Source: DATLNF01 sp963765815 (GTDB lineage Bacteria > Actinomycetota > Actinomycetes > BP-191). Taken from it: 64,000 nucleotides of DNA. Below the pieces are notes generated by a model. That model was not told where the DNA came from. It worked only from the letters and a program-made list of their open reading frames with translations, and made no database searches. Every line of letters starts with the position of its first letter. Position 1 is the first letter of the stretch. A program made the translations under genes and the position numbers. The stretch is from assembly GCA_963765815.1 (NCBI GenBank), contig CAVXXT010000009.1, forward strand, positions 176,708 through 240,707, read 5' to 3'. This document shows positions 33,617-45,488 of the stretch, one piece after another.

Positions 33617-33684
33617 CTTCACCCCACGACACGCCGTACGACGACGGTCGGAGACGGCGTGTCGTGAGGATCCGTGGGGTGAAC
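33617..33684 (-). repeat. 68-bp imperfect palindromic repeat, right copy (inverted)
   Basis: Reverse complement of the unit at 32530-32597, apart from three single-base changes and the loop. Lies in the divergent gap between the AbiEi-like gene and ppdK, 83 nt before the ppdK start, so it is not a simple terminator. Confidence 0.85.
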
Positions 33685-33766
33685 GCGGAGGGGGCGGGGG
33701 AGAAGCACGGCCCGGGCGTGGGGGATAGCCTCGGGGCGCACCCGACGCACCTCGAGGAGAGCCGCT

Positions 33767-36456
<2,690 letters not shown>

Positions 36457-36460
<4 letters not shown>

Positions 36461-37104
36461 GACGCTCGCGCGCTGCTGTCGCTGTGGCAGCGCTCGTGAC
36501 GGCGACCATGTCGACGACCGGCCACGCCGGGCCGGCGTACTGCGGGGTCGCGACCGACGTGGTCGGCGACGCGACGGTCGCGCCGGGTGGCAGCTCGGCC
36601 GGCGCCGGCGTCGTCCCGAGCGAGCCGGCTCTCGACATCACCCGCGCCGAGCTGCTGGTGACCGACCAGCAGATCTCCGTGCGTCTCACCGTTCGCGACC
36701 TGACCCGACCGGCAACCCCCGACGTCGCCGGCCACTCGTACTTCATCGCCGTGACTGTTCAGGACGAGACCAGCTTCGGCTTCACCGCGGATGTGACGTC
36801 CGCCGGCGAGCGCGGAGTCGTGTCGGCCGGACCCGGTACCGCCGCCGCAGCGAACGTGCCGGAGCACGCCGCGACTGTCAGGGTCGACGAGAAGAACGAC
36901 CAAGTGACGATCACCGCGCGATCGCGCGATCTGGCCGGGGCGTACCTCGGAAGCGGCAGTCGGCTGAGCGATCCCTTGGTGCGCACCGCGCGGATGGCGG
37001 TGGTGCTCGTTCCAGGCACGTCCCGAACGACGGCGTACCTGCCGGCCGACTACGCGTCGTCGAGCGGCAGCCTCACGGTCGGGGGCTCCTGCCGGACGGC
37101 GTAG
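36457..37104 (+). CDS. Secreted protein of unknown function
   Basis: 215 residues. Signal peptide (AAVAVAALVTATMSTTGHAG) then a beta-rich looking mature part with two Cys (YCGVATD and GGSCRTA) at its ends that could pair. Starts inside the ppdK stop (ATGA), an odd partnership between a cytoplasmic enzyme and a secreted protein. No family recognised. Confidence 0.7.
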
Positions 37105-37285
37105 ATCTTCGACCGAAGGCGGATGGCCGCCGCGGGGCAGGAGACCCCGGCTCGGCGACGAAGGTCTGCTCGCCCGTACGTCGGGGCGCCCAGAGCACGC
37201 CGCCACCAAGGGGTTCCCAGTTACCGCCATCCCCGCTTCGCGCTGCCGTCGTACCGCCGCCCTGCTGGTCGGGTCACTCCTCCTC

Positions 37286-39652
37286 GTGCCCCTCACCAGC
37301 GCCGCCGCCTCGGACCCGCCGGCACCGGCCGGTCCGGCGCCGTCGCTGCCGTCGGCGCCGGATCCCACCTACGTGACCAACGGGCCGGTGCACGCGATCG
37401 CGCGGACCGCCGACACGATCTACATCGGCGGGCGCTTCGACCGAGTCGGGCCGCGCACCGGCCCCGGCGTCGAGGTCGGGCTCGACGGCGTGCGGACGCC
37501 CGGACTGCCCGAGATCGCGGGCACCGGGCCGACCTCGACCTTCGGCGCGGGCGGCGTCGTCAACAGCGTCGTGCCGGACGGCACCGGCGGGTGGTACGTC
37601 GCCGGTCTCTTCTCGCACGTCGGGGGCGTCCCCCGCAGCAACCTCGCGCACATCCGCGCCGACCGCAGCGTCGACCCCGCCTTCGCGCCGGCGCCGAACG
37701 AGATGGTCGAGACGATCGTCCTCTCCGGCACCACCCTGTACGCCGCCGGCCCGTTCACCTCGGTGAGCGGCACACCCCGCAACCGGCTCGCCGCGATCAG
37801 CACGCTCACCGGCGCCGTGACGTCGTTCAACCCCGACGCCGACGGCCCGATCAGCGCGCTCCAGCTCTCGCCCGACGGCACGACGCTGTACGTCGGCGGC
37901 CGGTTCACCCGGGTCGGCGGACTGCCGCGCCTGGCCATCGCCGCCCTGCGCACGGCCAACGGCACGGCGGTCCCGACGTTCAACCCCAACGCGACCGGCA
38001 CGTCGGGCAACGGCGTCGTCGAGGCGCTCGCGCTGTCCGGCTCGACGCTCTACGTCGGCGGGTCGTTCAGCTCGGTCGGCGGCCAGCCGAAGACCAACCT
38101 CGCCGCGCTCACCGTCGGCGGGCCGCTCGACGGCCTGGCGATCGCGGCGTTCGACCCGCAGCCGAGCCGCAGCGGCTGCGCGGCCTGCGGCAGCGTCGCG
38201 ACGCTGACGGCGTACGGGTCGACGGTCTTCGTCGGCGGCATGTTCGACACCATCGGCGGGCAGCCGCGCAGCTATCTCGCAGCGCTCAACGGCGCCGACG
38301 GCAGCGCGACGGCGTTCAACCCGAGCCCCAACGGCAACGTCCGTGACCTCGCCGTCGCCGGCTCGACGCTGTACGTCGGCGGCACGTTCCGGTCGATCGC
38401 CGGCGCGCCCTCGATCGGCGGTCAGCCGCGCAACTACACGGCGGTGCTGAACATCGCCGACGGCACTGCGACGGCGTTCGACCCGGACACCAACGGCATG
38501 GTCCAGACGGTGGCGGTGTCCGGCAGCGCCGTCTTCCTCGGCGGCTTCTTCAGCTCGGTCGGCGGTGTCGTCCGCGACGGCCTCGCGGCGCTCAGCGCCG
38601 TCGACGGGACGGTGCTGCCGTTCGCACCCTCTCTCGCCGGCGTCAACGGCGGTACGCCGGTCGTCTACACGATCGCCCTCGCCGGCTCGACGGCGTACAT
38701 CGGCGGCTTCTTCGGCTCCGTGGGTGGCCAACCACGGAGCAGCCTCGCCGCGGTCGACGCGGTCGCCGGCACGGTGCTGCCGTGGAACCCGTCCGCCGGG
38801 CACAACGGCAGCGCCGGGGTCGTCGACGTCGTCGCGGTCGCGGACGACGACGTGTACGTCGGTGGCGCCTACACCCGGCTCGGCGGCCAGGTCCGCAACG
38901 CGCTCGGCTCGGTCGACGCGGTGACCGGCGCGGTCACCGACTGGGCGCCCGACCCCAACTCGGAGGTCGCGGCGCTCGTGGTCGCCGACGACGTCGTCTA
39001 CGTCGGCGGCTACTTCACGACGATCGGCGGCGAGACGCGCAACAAGGTCGCGGCGATCGGCCGGACCACCGGCTCGCCAACGCCGTGGCACCCGGACCTC
39101 ACTGCGCTCGGCAACGTGCTGGCGATCGCGGTGTCCGGCCCGAACGTCTACCTCGGCGGCAACTTCACCAGCGTGCACGGCGTCGCGCGGCACAACCTCG
39201 CGGCGGTGTCGGCCAGTGACGCGACGCCGACGGCGTTCGACCCGGCGCCCGACGACCCCAACACCGGCGGCGGCGTGAGCGCTCTCGCCGTGCACAGTGA
39301 TGTCGTGTACGCGGCCGGCTTCTTCACGCAGGCCGGCGGGCAGCCGCGCAGCCTGCTCGCCGCGCTGCGTGCCTCCGACGGCAGCGCGACCGGCTTCGCG
39401 CCCAACCCCTCACCCGGGTACGGCGCCTACGCGCTGGCGCTCGGACCCGACGGCAGCCTGGCTGCCGGCGGGTCGTTCCCGACCGTCGAGGCGGCGTACC
39501 AGCAAGGCATCGCGGTCTTCAGCCCGACCACCGCCGCCGAACCCGTCGTCCCCGAGGCCCGGCCGTGGCACCTGCTGCTCGCCTCGGTGGTGATGTTCGT
39601 CATCGCGATGGTGTGGCGTCGCGTCGCGGATCGCAGCCACCGCGCGGCCTAG
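37286..39652 (+). CDS. Cell-surface DUF5122-type beta-propeller protein with C-terminal anchor
   Basis: 788 residues counted from the GTG. About a dozen ~50-residue repeats, each with a YVGGxFxxVGGxPRxxLAA-type core (DUF5122/delta-60 type), form one or two propellers; a C-terminal helix (HLLLASVVMFVIAMVW) and basic tail anchor it. The GTG start cuts a signal peptide: the same frame upstream reads RCRRTAALLVGSLLLVPLTS and stays open, but has no ATG, GTG or TTG near its beginning. True start may be a rare codon such as ATC at 37229, or an indel is present. Confidence 0.78.
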   Translation: MPLTSAAASDPPAPAGPAPSLPSAPDPTYVTNGPVHAIARTADTIYIGGRFDRVGPRTGPGVEVGLDGVRTPGLPEIAGTGPTSTFGAGGVVNSVVPDGTGGWYVAGLFSHVGGVPRSNLAHIRADRSVDPAFAPAPNEMVETIVLSGTTLYAAGPFTSVSGTPRNRLAAISTLTGAVTSFNPDADGPISALQLSPDGTTLYVGGRFTRVGGLPRLAIAALRTANGTAVPTFNPNATGTSGNGVVEALALSGSTLYVGGSFSSVGGQPKTNLAALTVGGPLDGLAIAAFDPQPSRSGCAACGSVATLTAYGSTVFVGGMFDTIGGQPRSYLAALNGADGSATAFNPSPNGNVRDLAVAGSTLYVGGTFRSIAGAPSIGGQPRNYTAVLNIADGTATAFDPDTNGMVQTVAVSGSAVFLGGFFSSVGGVVRDGLAALSAVDGTVLPFAPSLAGVNGGTPVVYTIALAGSTAYIGGFFGSVGGQPRSSLAAVDAVAGTVLPWNPSAGHNGSAGVVDVVAVADDDVYVGGAYTRLGGQVRNALGSVDAVTGAVTDWAPDPNSEVAALVVADDVVYVGGYFTTIGGETRNKVAAIGRTTGSPTPWHPDLTALGNVLAIAVSGPNVYLGGNFTSVHGVARHNLAAVSASDATPTAFDPAPDDPNTGGGVSALAVHSDVVYAAGFFTQAGGQPRSLLAALRASDGSATGFAPNPSPGYGAYALALGPDGSLAAGGSFPTVEAAYQQGIAVFSPTTAAEPVVPEARPWHLLLASVVMFVIAMVWRRVADRSHRAA

Positions 39653-39689
39653 AAGCCACGCCGTCACTCCGATCCGGCCCGGGTACGAC

Positions 39690-39724
39690 GAAGCCGCTCC
39701 GGGCGGGAGGTCCGGAGCGGCTTC
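39690..39724. terminator. Terminator hairpin between convergent genes
   Basis: GAAGCCGCTCCGG and CCGGAGCGGCTTC, 13-bp perfect arms with a 9-nt loop. Placed between the propeller gene (+) and a secreted-protein gene (-). Confidence 0.8.
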
Positions 39725-39747
39725 GGTCGTTCGGTGCGAGACGCGGG

Positions 39748-40179
39748 TTACGGCAGGTTGCTGATGACGACCGTCAGGGTGCCCTGGGTGGGGACGCCCG
39801 GGCACGACGAGTCGATAGCGATGCGGAAGGAAACCTCAACCGGCTTCTTGAAGTTCGTCTTGCCCTCGCCGCAGGCGTACTGCACTCCGGCGGAGTAGTC
39901 GGCGTTGGTCGAGCCCGGGTAGAACTGGATACCGACAGCCGGGCTAACGGCGTCCTTGGCGACGAACTTGATGTACTTGTCCTCCTTGCCGAGAGGCAGG
40001 AGGAGGCAGACCCGGACCGGGTCACAGCTGCCGGTCGACGCGACGCCACCAACGGTCGCGCCGGTCGGCAGCGTGTAGTCGAGAACAACGGTGCGCTCGA
40101 CGCGCTTGGGGGCGGCATGGCCGGTCGTGGGCACGACGGCGATGGCGGCGACGGCGGCGAGCATGGCAAAGCGCTTCAA
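39748..40179 (-). CDS. Small secreted protein
   Basis: 143 residues with a clear signal peptide (MLAAVAAIAVVPTTGHAA). Mature part has four Cys and a beta-rich pattern. No family recognised. AGGACC-type purines lie just before the ATG. Confidence 0.68.
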   Translation of the reverse strand: MKRFAMLAAVAAIAVVPTTGHAAPKRVERTVVLDYTLPTGATVGGVASTGSCDPVRVCLLLPLGKEDKYIKFVAKDAVSPAVGIQFYPGSTNADYSAGVQYACGEGKTNFKKPVEVSFRIAIDSSCPGVPTQGTLTVVISNLP

Positions 40180-40290
40180 GAGGGTCCTCCGTGGTGGGCT
40201 GGTACGTGGTAAACGACCGTGAGGGGCCGTAGTGACGTGCTCTCTCGTTTCGCGCTACGGCATCCATCTCCTCCCCGGTAGCGTGAGGCG

Positions 40291-40950
40291 ATGACCGCAG
40301 CCCGGGCCGGAGCCGCACGATCCGGGCTCTCGCGCGTGGTGCGCTGGACCGCCCGCTGTCTCGTCGGGCTGGTGGCCGTCGCCGTCGTCGTGGTCGGAGC
40401 GACCGCGTTCCGGGTGTGGCAGGTCGCCCGGGACGACGACCGCGGAAAGGTCGACGCGATCGTCGTACTGGGGGCTTCTCAGTTCGACGGACGGCCGTCG
40501 CGCATCTTCAAGGCACGGCTCGACCACGCGAAGAAGCTGTACGACGGCAAGGTCGCGCCGCGCATCATCACCGTCGGCGGGGGCGCGCCGGGAGACCGGT
40601 TCACCGAGGCCGAGGCGGGTGCGCACTACCTGCGCGAGCGCGGTGTGCCGGACGACGCGGTGCAGGTGGTCGGTGAGGGTCGCGACACGTTCCAGAGCCT
40701 GCAGGCGGCGGCGCGCGACGTCGCCAACGTCGAGGCGATCGTCCTGGTGACCGACCCGTGGCACAGCCTTCGGTCGCGCCGTATCGCGCGCGATCTCGGC
40801 TTCGCGGCGGTGACCTCACCGGCCCGCACCGGGCCGATCGTGCAGAGCCGCGCGACCGAGGCGCGCTACATCGTGCGGGAGGCCGGCGCCTACCTCTACT
40901 ACCGGGTCTTCGGCCGCGGCAGCCGCGGCGACGTCCCCGCCGCGGCCTGA
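40291..40950 (+). CDS. YdcF/DUF218 family membrane protein
   Basis: 219 residues. One N-terminal membrane helix (LVGLVAVAVVVVGATAFRVW), then a DUF218 domain: AIVVLGASQFDGRPS, IITVGGGAPGDRFTEA, GEGRDTFQS, LVTDPWHSLRSRRIARD. Relatives act at the cell envelope. Divergent from the secreted protein by 111 nt; its stop is 3 nt from the convergent oxidoreductase stop. Confidence 0.88.
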   Translation: MTAARAGAARSGLSRVVRWTARCLVGLVAVAVVVVGATAFRVWQVARDDDRGKVDAIVVLGASQFDGRPSRIFKARLDHAKKLYDGKVAPRIITVGGGAPGDRFTEAEAGAHYLRERGVPDDAVQVVGEGRDTFQSLQAAARDVANVEAIVLVTDPWHSLRSRRIARDLGFAAVTSPARTGPIVQSRATEARYIVREAGAYLYYRVFGRGSRGDVPAAA

Positions 40951-40953
40951 CGA

Positions 40954-42468
40954 TCAGTCGGGGATGGGCTCGGGCTTGAGGGGGTCGACGGCCGGACCCT
41001 GCAGGACCAGCCCGTCGACGTCGAAGCGCGAGCCGTGGCAGGGGCAGTCCCACGACTTCTCGGCCGAGTTGAACGCCACGATGCAGCCGAGGTGCGTGCA
41101 CCTCGCCGACACCGCGTGCAGCGTGCCGCTCTTGTCGCGGTAGCAGGCGGTCTTGGCCGGCCCGAACTTCAGCACTGCTCCCTCGCCCGGCGCGAGCTCG
41201 TCGACCGACTTCACGTCGGAGCCGGTGACGTAGCCCGCCACCAGCTCCTTCGCGACCGCCGCGTTCTCCTTGATGGCGGTCTTCGTCTTCTGCAGCCACG
41301 AGCCGCCGCGTCGCGGGTCGAAGACCTCTGCCCACGGGTTGTCGCGGCCGGTGATCAGGTCGGCCAGCAGCAGGCCGGCAACGGTGCCGTTGGTCATGCC
41401 CCACGCGCCGAACGCCGTCGCCGTCCAGATGTGCCGCGACACCGACGTCACCGGGCCGATGAAGGGCACCCGGTCGTCGGAGGTGTAGTCCTGCGTCGAC
41501 CAGCGATAGGCGACGTCGCCGACGTCGAAGTGCTCGCGCTGCCACGCCGCGATCGCGTCGAAGCGCGCGTCAGTGTCGTCCTCACGGCCGGGCGTGTGCC
41601 CCTCGCCGCCGGTGATGAGCAGCAGGCCGCCGTCGTACGGCGTGGTCCGCACCGAGTGGGTCGGGCTCTCCGTCGACAGGAAGATGCCGTCGGGCGCAGC
41701 GGTGGCCTCGATCGGCGCGGCGACGACGTAGTCGCGCACCGGGAACTGCCGGGCGAAGTAGAGGCCGCGGTCGAGGAAGGGGATGTGCGTCGCGACCACG
41801 ACCTCGCGCGCTCGCACGACGCCGCGATCGGTGGTGATGACGCACGGCTCGTCGTCGTCGACGTCGAGGGCACGGGTCTGCTCGAGGATCACCCCGCCCG
41901 CGTCGGTGATCTGCGCGGCCAGGGCGAGCAGGTACTTGCGCGGGTGGAACTGCCCCTGCCCCGCGAACCGCACCGCCCCTGCGACGTCGTACGGCAGAGG
42001 TACGTCGGTCGTGTACGTTGCCGGCAGCCCCAAGGAAGCCGCCGCGGACGCCTCGGCCTGCAGCCGCTCCAGCTCCTCGGCGTCGAGCGAGTAGACGTAG
42101 CTGTCGACGCGCGCGAAGTCGCAGTCGATCCCGGAGCCGGCGATGTGCTCGAGCGCCGCGGCCTGCGCGTCGGCGTAGAGCTGAGCCTTCTCGCGTCCGT
42201 GCGACGCGATCAGGTCGGTGTAGACGATCCCGTGCTGGGTGCTGACCTTCGCGGTCGTGTTGCCGGTGACGCCTTCGAGGACGCGCCCGGCTTCGAGGAC
42301 GACGACCAACCGGCCGGCGAGCTGCAGCTGACGAGCGGTCGTGAGCCCGGCGATGCCGCCGCCGATCACGGCGACGTCGGCGTCGACCTCACCGGGAGCC
42401 TCGGCGTACGCCGACCACGGGGTGCTGGCGATCCAGAAAGAGGTCGTGTCGGGGGGCAGCTCGGGCAT
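40954..42468 (-). CDS. FAD-dependent oxidoreductase with C-terminal Rieske domain
   Basis: 504 residues. A DAO-type FAD fold starts with VIGGGIAGLTTARQL near residue 34 and fills about 400 residues. A Rieske [2Fe-2S] domain ends the protein: CTHLGC near 457 and CPCHGSRFD near 475 give two Cys and two His. This fusion is known in bacteria but its substrate is unknown. The ribosome binding site (GAGGAG) lies in the arm of a long hairpin directly before the ATG. Confidence 0.9.
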   Translation of the reverse strand: MPELPPDTTSFWIASTPWSAYAEAPGEVDADVAVIGGGIAGLTTARQLQLAGRLVVVLEAGRVLEGVTGNTTAKVSTQHGIVYTDLIASHGREKAQLYADAQAAALEHIAGSGIDCDFARVDSYVYSLDAEELERLQAEASAAASLGLPATYTTDVPLPYDVAGAVRFAGQGQFHPRKYLLALAAQITDAGGVILEQTRALDVDDDEPCVITTDRGVVRAREVVVATHIPFLDRGLYFARQFPVRDYVVAAPIEATAAPDGIFLSTESPTHSVRTTPYDGGLLLITGGEGHTPGREDDTDARFDAIAAWQREHFDVGDVAYRWSTQDYTSDDRVPFIGPVTSVSRHIWTATAFGAWGMTNGTVAGLLLADLITGRDNPWAEVFDPRRGGSWLQKTKTAIKENAAVAKELVAGYVTGSDVKSVDELAPGEGAVLKFGPAKTACYRDKSGTLHAVSARCTHLGCIVAFNSAEKSWDCPCHGSRFDVDGLVLQGPAVDPLKPEPIPD

Positions 42469-42471
42469 GGA

Positions 42472-42527
42472 CGCGCTCCTCGGGGCAGGTGGGGACGAGC
42501 AGTCCCTACCCGCCCGCGAGGAGCGCG
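42472..42527 (-). promoter_or_regulatory. Leader hairpin covering the oxidoreductase ribosome binding site
   Basis: Arms of about 25 bp (42472-42496 and 42502-42527) with a few bulges and a 5-nt loop GAGCA. In the minus-strand transcript the 3' arm contains GAGGAG followed by GCGCGTCC and the ATG at 42468. It could mask translation, or terminate transcription from the helicase gene upstream. Confidence 0.6.
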
Positions 42528-42534
42528 AACGCGA

Positions 42535-43977
42535 CTAGCGAGCCGGACGACGACGCGCGGGGCGCGCGGCGCCGGCGACCGGCGGCCGGCCGAAGCCGGC
42601 GGCCCGACGGTCACGGCCGTTGTTGCGGTTGGGCGTGGTGTCCTTCGGCGGCTCGATGACCGCGATGCCCGACGGCGCCTTGGCACCGGTGATGCGCACC
42701 AGGCCGTTGTGCCCGGGGCAGACCTTCAGCGAGGAGATCGCGACGCCGGCCATGCGCGTCATCTTCTCGACCTCGCGCACCTGGTCGGGTAGGGCGACGG
42801 TCACGACGACACCGGACTCGCCGGCCCGCGCCGTACGGCCCGCGCGGTGCAGGTAGTCCTTGGGGTCGGCCGGCGGGTCGACGTGCAGGACGAGGTCGAT
42901 GCCGTCGACGTGGATGCCGCGCGCGGCGACGTCGGTCGCGACGAGGACCGACATGTCGCCGTCCTTGAAACGGTCGAGCGACTTGTTGCGCGCGTTCTGC
43001 GTCATGCCGCCGTGCAGCGCACCCGCGCCGACGCCGGCGCGACGCAGCTGCATCGCGAGCCGGTCCGCGCCGTGCTTCGTGCGGACGAAGAGCAGCGTGC
43101 GGCCGGCGCGGTTGGCGATCTCGGTGACGACCGCGGCCTTGTCGGCCGGGTGCACCAGGAGCAGGTGGTGGTCCATGGTCGAGACCTGCGTGGTCGGCAC
43201 CGACGTCGAGTGCGTCGCGGCGTTGACGAGGTAGGCGTCGACGATCGTCTTGACCTGCTTGTCCAGCGTCGCGGAGAAGAGCAGCCGCTGACCGCCGGGG
43301 CGCACCTGGTCGAGGATCTCGCGCACGACCGGCAGGAAGCCCATGTCGCTCATGTGGTCCGCCTCGTCGAGGACGGTGATCTCGACGTCGCGCAGGTCGC
43401 AGGACTTGCGCTCGATCAGGTCGATCAGCCGACCGGGCGTGGCGATGACGATGTCGACGCCGCGGTGCAGCGCGTCGATCTGCTTGCCCATGGACAGGCC
43501 GCCGACGACGACCTTCATGCGCAGGCCGAGGACGTGGCCGAGCGGCTCGAGCGCGTCGTTGACCTGCATGGCGAGCTCGCGGGTCGGGACGAGGACGAGA
43601 GCGCGCGGGCGCTTCGGCGCGGACTTCGCGCCGGCGGACAGGCGCGTGAGCATCGGCAGGCCGAAGGCCAGCGTCTTGCCGGAGCCGGTCTGCGCGCGGC
43701 CGAGGACGTCGCGTCCGGCGAGCGCGTCGGGCAGCGCCGCCACCTGGATCGCGAACGGCGCGACCATGCCGCGCTTGTGCAGCGCGCTGACCAGCAGCTC
43801 GGGCAGGCCGAGCTCGGCGAAGGTGGGCACCGGGCCGTCGTTGACCGGCGCGGACACGACCTCGACGGCGTCGGGCGCGGCGTGGCCGACGGTCTCCGCG
43901 ACGGAGCGGGTCCGCGGCGGGCGCGACGGACCACGTCGTACCGGGGCGGAGTGGGAGTTGGACACAGCAGAGCGCAT
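42535..43977 (-). CDS. DEAD-box RNA helicase
   Basis: 480 residues. Motifs: AQTGSGKT (I), PTRELA (Ia), VLDEADHMSDMGF (II), FSATL (III), TDVAARGIH (V), HRAGRTARAG (VI). Basic, low-complexity tail (RPARRRPAR) for RNA binding. Probably unwinds RNA in ribosome assembly or cold adaptation. Its leader has a hairpin over the ribosome binding site. Confidence 0.93.
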   Translation of the reverse strand: MRSAVSNSHSAPVRRGPSRPPRTRSVAETVGHAAPDAVEVVSAPVNDGPVPTFAELGLPELLVSALHKRGMVAPFAIQVAALPDALAGRDVLGRAQTGSGKTLAFGLPMLTRLSAGAKSAPKRPRALVLVPTRELAMQVNDALEPLGHVLGLRMKVVVGGLSMGKQIDALHRGVDIVIATPGRLIDLIERKSCDLRDVEITVLDEADHMSDMGFLPVVREILDQVRPGGQRLLFSATLDKQVKTIVDAYLVNAATHSTSVPTTQVSTMDHHLLLVHPADKAAVVTEIANRAGRTLLFVRTKHGADRLAMQLRRAGVGAGALHGGMTQNARNKSLDRFKDGDMSVLVATDVAARGIHVDGIDLVLHVDPPADPKDYLHRAGRTARAGESGVVVTVALPDQVREVEKMTRMAGVAISSLKVCPGHNGLVRITGAKAPSGIAVIEPPKDTTPNRNNGRDRRAAGFGRPPVAGAARPARRRPAR

Positions 43978-43989
43978 GGCGGGAAGAGC

Positions 43990-44018
43990 CTTCCTGGAGG
44001 TGGCACGTCTCCAGGAAG
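43990..44018 (-). promoter_or_regulatory. Leader hairpin masking the DEAD-box helicase ribosome binding site
   Basis: CTTCCTGGAG and CTCCAGGAAG, 10-bp perfect arms with a 9-nt loop. In the transcript the second arm supplies AGGAAG, about a dozen bases before the ATG at 43977. A structure of this kind can be opened by cold, heat or the helicase itself. Confidence 0.6.
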
Positions 44019-44111
44019 TCGCGGATGCGGTTCGCAAGGACGAGCCCAGCGCGCCGAATGCGCGCCGTGCAGACACCCAGGGTAACACCTGCAAGCACCC
44101 CAGCCCCCCAA

Positions 44112-44172
44112 GTCGTGATCTTGTGCTCAATCCACAGGCGAGGTTGCTGTGGATTGAGCACAAGATCACGAC
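44112..44172. repeat. Perfect 26-bp hairpin in a divergent promoter region
   Basis: Arms 44112-44137 and 44147-44172 are perfect complements over 26 bp with a 9-nt loop. It is 43 nt upstream of dgt and about 135 nt upstream of the helicase gene, so it terminates neither gene. Possibly a mobile palindromic repeat or a regulator site. Confidence 0.8.
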
Positions 44173-44214
44173 ATAGGGATTCAGTCGGAGGGCGTCGTTA
44201 GGCTCGGCGGCACG

Positions 44215-45465
44215 ATGACTGACACCGGGTACGACGGCGCCGCGCTCGAGCGACGTCTCGACGAGCCGGCGAAGGCGAGCCGCGCCGACCGGTCGCCGTT
44301 CGAGCGCGACCGCGCCCGCGTCCTGCACTCGTCCGCCCTCCGACGGCTCGCTGCCAAGACGCAGGTCGTCGGCGTCGGCGAGGACGACTTCCCGCGCACC
44401 CGCCTCACCCACTCGCTGGAGTGCGCGCAGGTCGGCCGGGAGATGGCGGCGCACCTCGGCGCCGACCCCGATCTGGTCGACGCGGCGTGCCTCGCGCACG
44501 ACCTGGGCCACCCGCCGTTCGGCCACAACGGCGAGAAGGCGCTCGACGACGCGGCACGCGCGTGTGGGGGGTTCGAGGGCAACGCGCAGAGCTTCCGGGT
44601 GCTGACCCGGCTCGAGGCGAAAGCCGTCGACAAAGATGGCCGCACCGCGGGGCTCAACCTGACGCGCGCCACCCTCGACGCCGCGACGAAGTACCCGTGG
44701 ACCCGCGCCGAGGCGCCCGCATCCGGCAAGTTCGGCGTGTACGACGACGACCTGCCGGCCTTCGAGTGGCTGCGCGGCAGCGAAGGCGATCGCGGCCCGC
44801 GGCTGCCGGTAGAGGCGCAGCTCATGGACTGGGCCGACGACGTCGCCTACTCCGTGCACGACCTCGAGGACGGCATCCACGCCGAGCGGATCCGCCCGGC
44901 CGACCTCGCCGACACCCGCCTGCGCGACGAGCTGTGCGACCTCACCGCCAAGCACTACGCGGACGCGACGCCCGACGAGCTCCGCGAAGTCCTCGACGCG
45001 TTGCTCGCCCAGCCCTGGTGGCTGCCTGACTTCGACGGCAGTGCCACCGACCTGGCCGCGCTCAAGGCGACGACGAGCGAGCTCACCGGCCGGTTCTGCG
45101 GTGCCGCGCTCACGGCGACGAGAGCCGCGGCGGGGGAGGGGCCGATCCGCCGGTACGCCGCCGACCTCGTCGTGCCCCGCGACGTACGCCTCGAATGCGC
45201 CCTGCTCAAGGGCGTCACCGCGCACTTCGTGATGTGGCGGCCGGAGGTGCTGCAGCGACAGGAGGACGAGCGGGCGCTGGTCGCCGAGCTGGTAGACGCG
45301 GTGGCGGCGGGCGTGCCGCACACGGTCGACCCGGCGTTAAGAACGGCGTACGCCGATGCCGAAGACGACTCCGGGCGCCTGCGCGTCGTCGTCGACCATG
45401 TGGCCGGGCTGACCGACACGTCGGCGATCGCGCTGCACCGAAAGCTGGTCTCGCACCCCCGCTGA
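44215..45465 (+). CDS. dgt: Deoxyguanosinetriphosphate triphosphohydrolase-like protein
   Basis: 416 residues. HD-domain metal ligands: RLTHSLEC, LAHDLGHPPFGHNGE and MDWADDVAYSVHD. Cleaves dNTPs to nucleoside and triphosphate, helping to set dNTP pools. Located directly before dnaG, as in many Actinobacteria. Confidence 0.94.
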   Translation: MTDTGYDGAALERRLDEPAKASRADRSPFERDRARVLHSSALRRLAAKTQVVGVGEDDFPRTRLTHSLECAQVGREMAAHLGADPDLVDAACLAHDLGHPPFGHNGEKALDDAARACGGFEGNAQSFRVLTRLEAKAVDKDGRTAGLNLTRATLDAATKYPWTRAEAPASGKFGVYDDDLPAFEWLRGSEGDRGPRLPVEAQLMDWADDVAYSVHDLEDGIHAERIRPADLADTRLRDELCDLTAKHYADATPDELREVLDALLAQPWWLPDFDGSATDLAALKATTSELTGRFCGAALTATRAAAGEGPIRRYAADLVVPRDVRLECALLKGVTAHFVMWRPEVLQRQEDERALVAELVDAVAAGVPHTVDPALRTAYADAEDDSGRLRVVVDHVAGLTDTSAIALHRKLVSHPR

Positions 45466-45488
45466 CCTGCGGTTTTTCCACCCAGGGC

